Of a stretch of DNA of 64,000 bases, positions 56,294 to 64,000 are shown one piece after another. Numbering within the stretch: the stretch's first letter is position 1; every line of letters begins with the position of its first letter. Both the position numbers and the translations under genes were made by a program. Source of the stretch: Umbilicaria muhlenbergii (Eukaryota; Ascomycota; Lecanoromycetes; Umbilicariales; Umbilicariaceae); contig KK106981.1 in the NCBI GenBank assembly GCA_000611775.1, positions 1,366,620 through 1,430,619 of the forward strand. Direction: 5' to 3'. The notes beneath the pieces are model-generated. The model was not told the origin of the DNA, did not search any database, and worked only from the letters and a program-made list of their open reading frames with translations.

Positions 56294-57163
56294 ATGATGA
56301 ATTTCAAGATCTCAACCTTTCATGAAGCCTCTGATGAAGATGTTGAGGAATTTATTGAATTCATTCATTATGACTTCACTCTGATGATGAATCAGTTTAA
56401 GACAGTCACAGATAAGAATCATGTTAAGATGTTCTTATTAATTTTCAATGTGAAAGACTCAGATGACGGATACATCAGGAAATGAATATCAAGTCAATCA
56501 TCAGAAATTAAGACAAGTTTCACAAAGTTGTCAACAGCACTTAAGCTTTAATACTCATTATCAGACATGAAAGACCTGCAGGCAGAAGTAATAAATAAAT
56601 TATGCATAATAAAGTAAGAGGGAAGAAGGCTGACAGATTACATTAAAAAGATGAAAGATATAAGCAAAAATCTCCTTGAATTGATTCAAGGAGAAGTGTT
56701 GAAACAGTTGATTAAAGAACTCAATAACAGTATGACATGAAGAATTGTCAGAGGACAATTGAGGAAATGCAACAAGAGAACATTGAAAGAAACAATTCAA
56801 ATGATTGAAGATGCAGATGAAGAAGATGTTCATGAAAAAATGTCATTTATCATCACATGAAAATTGAAGAAGTTTTCAGGTCTCAAGGATTCTGAGCTGA
56901 TGATTGCACAGATGTTGAAAGAACAGTGATTAAATAAAGAAGTGAAGTTAAAGAAACAACAAAGAGATCAAGAAGTGAGTATTAAACAAATGAAGATGCT
57001 GATTAATAAGTTCTTAAGTATTCAATTAAACATCATCAACTTTGAAGAGCTCATCAACTCACTCTTGTCAATTATCAATGAATCATTCATGTCAATCAAC
57101 TGTAATGCTGAATATCAGGGCAATCAAACATTAGCTCAGCTCTCACAAAGCTTAAAAAACTGA
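56294..57163 (+). mobile_element. Gag-like fragment of a Ty3/gypsy-type element (fossil)
   Basis: Plus-strand pieces resemble the gag region of fungal Ty3/gypsy elements: a DVEEFIEFIHYDFTLM block, DKNHVKMFLL, then helical Lys/Glu/Gln-rich stretches. The copy is broken in many places and has lost nearly all CpG, so it looks old. No pol follows it on this strand. It faces the minus-strand pol to its right across the tandem array and palindrome. Confidence 0.45.
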
Positions 57164-57395
57164 TATGATGATGAAGGAGTGTAAACATATTATCATGAAG
57201 TAATATCTTAATTAAGAAATTATGAAGCTATGTGATAATAGTGACTTAAGCTTATAATAAGTGATTCACAATAATATGATATTGCTAGTAGGTAGAGAAT
57301 TATTGTTAAGAAAGAAAGTGAGACATGTTTTAACCTCATAATATATCTCTTCTGAAGTTAATCAGTCTGAGGAAGGTCTCATAAAGCAGTCACCT

Positions 57396-58115
57396 CAGTG
57401 AAGCTGTCTTCACAAGATGTTCATTGTTGAATCACATCTCTGTGAGATGTCATCAATGATGTTGACTCTTTTAATCACTTTCATGAAGTGTTAAAAGTGA
57501 TGTTTATAATTAAACTCTCTTGTGAGGTTGATCTGTGTGAAGTAATCATTTCAGTGAAGCTGTCTTCACAAGATGTTCATTGTTGAATCACATCTCTGTG
57601 AGATGTCATCAATGATGTTGACTCTTTTAATCACTTTCATGAAGTGTTAAAAGTGATGTTTATAATTAAACTCTCTTGTGAGGTTGATCTGTGTGAAGTA
57701 ATCATTTCAGTGAAGCTGTCTTCACAAGATGTTCATTGTTGAATCACATCTCTGTGAGATGTCATCAATGATGTTGACTCTTTTAATCACTTTCATGAAG
57801 TGTTAAAAGTGATGTTTATAATTAAACTCTCTTGTGAGGTTGATCTGTGTGAAGTAATCATTTCAGTGAAGCTGTCTTCACAAGATGTTCATTGTTGAAT
57901 CACATCTCTGTGAGATGTCATCAATGATGTTGACTCTTTTAATCACTTTCATGAAGTGTTAAAAGTGATGTTTATAATTAAACTCTCTTGTGAGGTTGAT
58001 CTGTGTGAAGTAATCATTTCAGTGAAGCTGTCTTCACAAGATGTTCATTGTTGAATCACATTTTCATGAGGTATCATCAATGATGTTGACTTCTTTAATC
58101 ACTTTCATGAAGTGT
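57396..58115. repeat. 156-bp tandem array, ~4.6 copies
   Basis: Units begin CAGTGAAGCTGTCTTCACAA at 57396, 57552, 57708, 57864 and 58020, with an exact 156-bp period. The middle units look identical by eye. The first and last are diverged or incomplete. Each unit contains the small palindrome GTGAAGCTGTCTTCAC and a CATCTCTGTGAGATG hairpin. There are no spacers, so it is a minisatellite and not a CRISPR array. Confidence 0.92.
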
Positions 58116-58116
58116 C

Positions 58117-58923
58117 AAGCACTGTATAAGTGTTGAGTTCTGAATATTTAAAGAACTTCAAGATTTTCGCCACTTAAAAATTTACACACTTTAATTACTT
58201 TTGCACCTCAACAGATATGAAGAAACTTTTAATGCATAAGTTATAAAGAACAGTATTTTTTATTAATGTTAAATTAAAAGTTTCTTCATAACTGCTGTTG
58301 TTGTTAAGTTATCTTTAATTCAAGTTTTCAATAGTGAAAAATCTTTCAAAAAAAGTCACATACTTTGATTAACTATTGCGCTTTTATACTTATGATATAA
58401 TTTTCAGTTTATAAGTTGTAGAGAATAAGCTATTAAACAGTTTTATAACTTGAAGTTTTTTTATAACTGTTGTTGTTAAAAGTTACATTGATTTCAAACT
58501 TTCAGTTATGAAAATCACAACATTAATAAACAGACTTTTAATGCCTTTTTGAATAACTCAACAACAACAACACATAAAAAGAAACTTTGTATCAGAAAAC
58601 TCTTAAACAGCTTATTCTCTACACCTTATAAACTGAAAGTTATATTATAAGTATAAAAGCGCAATAGTTATTCAAAGTATGTGACTTTTTTTGAAAGATT
58701 TTTCGCTATTGAAAACTTGAATTAAATATAACTTAAGAACAACAGCAGTTATGAAGAAACTTTTAGTTTTACATTAATAGAGAATACTGTTCTTTATAAC
58801 TTGTGCATTGAAAGTTTCTTCGTATCTGTTGAGGTGCAAAAGTTATTAAAGTGTGTAGATTTTTAAGTGATGAAAATCTTGAAGTTCTTTAAATATTCAG
58901 AACTCAACACTTATACAGTGCTT
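58117..58923. repeat. 807-bp palindrome with ~400-bp arms
   Basis: The left arm starts AAGCACTGTATAAGTGTTGA at 58117, and its reverse complement ends at 58923 (TCAACACTTATACAGTGCTT). Arms are about 90 percent identical by eye over most of their length, with the centre near 58520. Shared inner blocks include CTCAACAGATA(T/C)GAAGAAAC, AACTGCTGTTGTT and TATTGCGCTTTTATACTTAT. It may be a foldback/MITE-like element or two inverted ends of retroelements meeting tail to tail. Confidence 0.88.
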
Positions 58924-59600
58924 TCAGACTCAACAAATCATGATTTTTTATTGCAGAAAAGTGAATTTTAGCAAAAGTTTACTTATTATAAGTTTTACTG
59001 TTATTATAACACTGTGTGTGTACTTGTTTAAACAATTGTTTTAATAACTGTTTTTTTATCACAAAATTTTGATGTTCCGCTCAAGATTTAAGGTTGAGCT
59101 CAAAGCGCTCAGCAGGTGCTAAGAGCGGCTGTTAGCTGAGACATGAGATCAGAAGCTCAGAGCGCTCAAAGTGCTAAAAACTAGCTCAAAGTTAACTTGC
59201 TAAATTGCTGATGCTGCAAGATGTTTGTGAAGTTATGATTGATTTATACATTGACTCAGTGTTTATAATAATTGTTGCTCATTTGTGAGCCTGTTCAGCT
59301 GTTCATGAGGTCATTCAGATTCACTTTGCTAAGCTTCATGAATGACTTCATGCAGATCATAAGGTCAGAGTTTTCACTGTCAACAATCTTCACAACTTTA
59401 ATCACTTCTCACCTCTCATCAGGTAAGTTTATGATAATGATTTTTATTTATTTCCTCTCTTTATGCGGGCTGTCAACAGTGCCTCATGTAATCATATCTT
59501 TCACAGGGTAGCTTGATCATGAGTAAAATCATGAGTGATCTGTAAATATTCTTTGTGATCACTTTTCATGAAAGTGCTTCATGATTGACCTTTGTGAAGT
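58924..59600. other. Region between palindrome and chromovirus 3' end
   Basis: Probably includes the 3' non-coding end or LTR of the minus-strand chromovirus, but no LTR boundary could be fixed. A short CpG-bearing patch (about 59070-59170) with repeated AGCGCTC words stands out from the CpG-poor surroundings. Confidence 0.4.
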
Positions 59601-62600
59601 GATTTCACTTTCAGTCCTTCAGCAGCTTAATGCTCTGATGAGCAGAAGAAATCTTAACCCTTTGCTCAATTTTCTCATGAACATGTATCAGCATTGATTA
59701 TGACTCACAGAGCTTCAGGGAAGTCCTCATGAAACTTTTTAATTAATTTCTTAAAGTTGCAGATGTTATTTGCAGGTTCTTAAGTGATCTCTGAGGATTT
59801 CTTTCACACAATGCAGTATTGTAAAACAGGTTTATCCTCAGGGCTGATCACAATTCATGAGGTGATTATAATCTCAACCTCTCACTCCCTTTCAGCTGAG
59901 TTCTTCATGAGGTGAAGTGATTTAAACTCTGATGTATCCTTACCTGCCTGCAGTTTATAATCATGAAGCAGGTTAACATGAAACACATCATGAATATGAA
60001 GTTTCTTTGATAATTTCAGCTGATAAGCAACATTCTCAATCTTCTTTATAATCTGAAAGGGTTCATAACACTGTTAATTTAGCTTTCATGAGAATCACTT
60101 CAGAGTTATGTTCTTAACTTTTAATCAGATCAACTGTCTGACTCTATAAGTCACATCAAGGTGAAACTGATTGTAGTGCTTAACTTGATACTCTTAAGAC
60201 TTCACAAGAGCTCTGCAGACTTCTATTCAAGTTTTGTGAAGACACTTCATAAGCTGCTCAGCTTCAATGATAATTCCTTTAACTGCAGAGTACTTCATGA
60301 GTTCCTCTGCAGTGAGCATATTCAATCTAAGTATGAAGTCATAGATGACCTCAAACAGTGCTTTTTCAGTAGAAGAGTGTAAACTCATGTTGTACATGAA
60401 CTCAATTAATGTTAAAAGTGAGGCTTAATTGTCCTGTTGATAATTAACATAACTTCACAGGTACTGTTTCAGCATGTTATTTTATCATTCAGTCTGCTCA
60501 TCAGTTTGCAGATGAAAGGCAGTGCTCAATTAATAATTAATCTTCAACATGAACATCAAGTTGACTCAGAGTCATGAGGTAAAAACAGATCTGCAATTTG
60601 AAATTAAAGTTTAAATGACTTCATGTAATTTAACAATCTTTTTAACAAAGGCTTTCATGAGTTGATCAGCAGTTCAGTCCTTTCTGACTGAAAAATAATG
60701 TGCCATTTTTGAGAATTTACACATCATCATCAGTATGACATTGTACACACCCTCATAAGCATGGCTCTCTGAAAGGTTAATTATGAAGTTTAAGATGAGT
60801 ATCTCTCAGAGTTTCTTCAAGATAAATATGAGCTGTAATAATTCAAGTTATTTTCTGTGAATGACTCTGGCTCCTTGACAGATAAAACAAGAATTGCAGT
60901 ACTTCTGAATTTACTTCTGCATGTTCAGTCAGTAGTACTTTGCATGTATCAGAGTAAAGATTTTCTCTGTTGTGAGGTGACTTGCAAGTGACTCATCATG
61001 ACACTTCTTAATAATCTCAAGTCATAATGACTTCACATGAGGTATATAAAGCATTGAGTTAAAGTATAAAAGATCATCTCTTTATGATCAGAGTAAGTAA
61101 AAACCTGACATTCTTGAATAAACTTCATGAGTAGTGATCTGTTTCAGCATATGCTTCATGAGAGGATCAATTCACAAGAATTCAGATAACATTTTAATGA
61201 GAGAGACATCAATCTCCTTGTAAGGTTCTTCATTTAAAACAGCCTCAGAGGCTTGTTTCTGTTGATTTCACTGCTGAGGACTTGTTGTGCTTGTAATTAA
61301 TACCTCATGAAGGTGTACCTCCTGAGTCAATAAATCATCTTTAAGCTCAACTGAAATTAAAACTACTGTCAGGAACAGCACTTGTTGCAACATTAAAACA
61401 TCCTTAATCTGATTCTCTTGTTTCACTTCATGTTGATGATCAGGTCTTCATGAAGGATCATCAACAAAATTTAAATTTTCCTTTTAATAAATGATAACAA
61501 AATCATAAACTGATAAAGTCAACACTCATCAAACCTGTCTTCATGAGAGCTTATGAGTAGTTATAAAGCTTCACAAGCTTAAATGATCTGATAACACCTC
61601 AACTGAATGAGTGAATCCTTTTAAATAGTGTCATCAATGATGAAAACTTTCAATTATCATAAGCAGTTCTTCATCATGAGTTTCATACTTTTATTTCATG
61701 AATATCATCTTTCATGAGAAATAAGCTGTAACTCTTCACTCATCAAGGTGCTTTTGTGAGAGAATGTCTGAGATCACATACCCTGAGGCATTCATTTCAA
61801 GCTGTATTGATAATGTGATGTTGAAATGCTGCAGGAATGAAGCAGTAGTGAAAGTTTGCATAAGAATTTTAAAGATAATCTGTGCTTTCAAAGACAGGAA
61901 GTCTGCTCTTCATGAGATTAACTTCTTGTTTAATTTTGCATTAAACTCTTTAGTGATCTCTGTGAGAGGTGCAGTGATACATGAGAAGCTCTGTATGAAC
62001 CTCTGATAAAAGTTCATGAAGCTCAAAAATGTTTACACTTCATGCACACTTTTTGACTCTGATCAGTTGACAATGATGAATATGTAATTCATCTTCATTT
62101 CAACCCTCATATCTGTGATAATGTATCTCAAGAAGGGCACACACTTCACATTAAATAAGTATTTAAAAAGCTTTGTGAACAACTCTGTCATGAGCAGAGT
62201 TTTCAAGACAATCTGAATATGCTGTTCATGCTGACTCTCTTTCATTGAGTAAATCAGTATATCATTCAGGAATACAATCATGAAGATGTTTAAATATTCA
62301 TGAAGAACTTCATAAATATAAGACTGAAAACTCACAGGAGCATTGATAAGCTCAAAAAGTATAATTAAATATTCATACAGCTTGTACTTAGTATGAAATG
62401 CTGTCTTTCACTCATCACCCTCATGTATGCAGATGTGATAATAAGTGATTTTAACATTAATCTTCATAAAGATCTGAGCATCACAGACATGATTCATGAT
62501 CTCATTAATTAATGATAGAGGATATCAGTTTTTTTAAGTAATAACATTTAACCTCTGATAATTCATGCAGAGCTGCAAGCCTTCATCATTCTTAAATACA

Positions 62601-63350
62601 AAGAGCATTGACACTCTCATGAAAGATTATGATAACTGAATAAACTCATTCATGAAATTAATATTTAAATACTTCTGTAGTACAGTCAACTCCTTCATGA
62701 AAAAGTTGTACATAAGATCAAAAGATGATGTTGTTTTTTTCAGAAGATTAATTGAGTGATCTCTTTTGTAATAAGAAGGCAGAGTTTTCACTTGAGTTTT
62801 TAAAAAAACCTTCATGAGGCTCTTGTAAGCTTCAAGAATCAGATTCATGAAGTTTTTCAATTTATTAAAATTTATCATCTGTAATTCCTGCATCATGTAA
62901 TTTACCTTAAGGTCTCTGAGTTTTCTCATGAGGTCTTTTAAAGTGATCTTTTTCAGCAGTGAAGTTGTTAAAAAGTCTTTTACATCTGATCTTCACTGTA
63001 CTGTAAGATTGATGAAGTCAACCTTCAGATTATTTCATCATAATCATGATAATTTTAAGATCACTGACATCTTTAAGTCAGCAGAGGTAAAAGGTTTATA
63101 AGTTTATTTTCAAACTCTGAAAGAATCCTGAACCTTTACTACTTCATGATAAACAGAATGAGATGCAGATGTTGTCTTCTATGTTTTATTATTCATGCTC
63201 AGGTCATCAGTCTTCACTTGAGATTGCAAATTATCATACACGTGAATGCATCTGAGAAACATTAAAGGTTGAAATGATATGACTTTCACCTGAGTCATCA
63301 GTCTCTTCACTCAGCATGCAGGAGTATCAGGAACATCATTGACAGCAAAG
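59600..63350 (-). mobile_element. Ty3/gypsy chromovirus pol relic (fossil)
   Basis: Minus-strand remains of a chromovirus-type LTR retrotransposon. Parts in order: protease/RT-proximal linker and reverse transcriptase (about 62930-62060, with a FLNDILIYS active-site block), an RNase H region inferred from spacing, an integrase with its HHCC-type zinc region (about 61050-60880) and C-terminal GPF-like segment (about 60065-59960, IHDVFHVNLL), and a chromodomain-like tail (about 59730). The element is broken in many places in every part and is CpG-depleted, so it is old. Its gag would lie toward or beyond the right edge. LTR boundaries are not resolved. Confidence 0.85.
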
Positions 63351-63639
63351 TTGCAATGACTACAAAGAAGATAAGATGAGTGATCTCTGAGCATGAATTT
63401 ACATTGTAACAAGCATGTTATGAAGATATCTAAGTGTAAAATCATCAGTGACTGTTCTCAAAGATGATGATACATCATGTGCCTCATGAAAGAAGCTTCA
63501 CATGCAGTACAAAGTTCTGAATCAGGATCAGTAATTCTGTGACACAGAGCATTCAAGTTTACTTCATGCTTCATATTCATGTTACACTGCATCTACATCT
63601 CATATGCATATTTATGTTCACTTACTTGCTTAACAGTCT

Positions 63640-63960
63640 TGTTGACACTGCTTGTCTTCTTTCTTACTCATCACATATCTCCTTTCTTCCTCTCTTCATT
63701 CATTAACTTGTTTAATTATTAAGTCAAGTAAGCTTGCTTTCTCTTTACTTGTTAATCTTCTTTCTTCCTCTTTTTTAACTTTTTTTTACTCATCAGTCTT
63801 CTTTCTTCTTCTTCCTCAAGATAATAAGTTTGTTTTTTTCTCTTTACTCATCAATCTTCTTCTTTTTTTCTCAACACAGTAAGCTTGTCTTCTTCTTTTT
63901 ACTTATCAGTTTTCTTCTTTCTGCCTCAACACTTCTTTACAATTCACATGTTTATTTAAT
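63640..63960. repeat. Pyrimidine-rich imperfect minisatellite
   Basis: T/C-rich tract with recurring TTACTCATCA-like words at about 63664, 63786, 63844 and 63899 and CTTCTTTCTTCC blocks between them, with 55-60 bp spacing in the right half. On the minus strand it is purine-rich and could be the low-complexity gag end of the chromovirus fossil. Confidence 0.55.
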
Positions 63961-64000
63961 GCCTTCTTGATTACTCACTTGACATCATCTTTCTTTCTTA

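Noticed and set aside
57396-58115. Regular repeats resembling a CRISPR array
   Set aside because: The repeats are directly adjacent with no spacers, and the genome is eukaryotic.
55600-64000. Classical RIP as the cause of the decay
   Set aside because: CpA and TpG remain abundant while CpG is nearly gone, which does not fit a CpA-targeting process; stated instead as an open question.
1-64000. tRNA and rRNA genes
   Set aside because: Looked for tRNA B-box-like words and rRNA core sequences; the few GATTCGAA-type words lie in coding or pseudogene sequence without a cloverleaf.

Overview
The window looks like chromosomal DNA of a filamentous ascomycete (Pezizomycotina). Genes are split by 47-68 bp introns with GTANGT-type donors, CTRAC/CTGAT branch sites and YAG acceptors. 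The gene families are typically fungal: PDR-type ABCG transporter, NRPS-like adenylation/reductase enzyme, HET-domain protein, Rit1 tRNA ribosyltransferase, hydrolase-NB-ARC-TPR NLR, fungal CorA-like protein. I cannot name the genus. No rRNA, tRNA, CRISPR array or prokaryotic feature was seen.

Layout. 1-9.4 kb is gene-poor, with one supported 529-aa protein of unknown function (2980-4569, minus). 9.4-22.1 kb is a dense GC-rich block: aldo/keto reductase (+), GT8 glycosyltransferase (-), full-size PDR transporter (-) and, divergent from it, an NRPS-like A-T-R enzyme (+). Together these could be a small secondary-metabolite locus. 22.5-28.8 kb holds a broken unknown ORF, a single-exon HET gene (-), a 91-aa two-exon protein (-) and a tiny Cys-rich CYSTM-like protein (+). 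29.0-33.6 kb holds Rit1 (-) divergent from an alpha/beta-hydrolase (+), a dead kinase, and a SnoaL-like protein (-).

34.7-39.1 kb is AT-rich and contains one intact JmjC-domain gene with an unfamiliar C-terminal half. 39.1-54.7 kb is an accessory block bracketed by two paralogous amidase genes in opposite orientation. Inside are solo LTRs (one nested in another), an SRPK-like kinase relic, an intact six-exon MFS transporter, a CorA-like membrane protein, and an NLR of hydrolase-NB-ARC-TPR architecture that can be modelled intact in ten exons.

From about 55.6 kb to the end the base composition changes abruptly. CpG nearly disappears while CpA and TpG remain common. This block holds a gag-like fragment (+), a 156-bp tandem array, an 807-bp near-perfect palindrome, and a broken Ty3/gypsy chromovirus pol (-).

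Exon coordinates were worked out by hand from splice motifs, reading-frame continuity and remembered family consensus; they are models, not transcript-confirmed.
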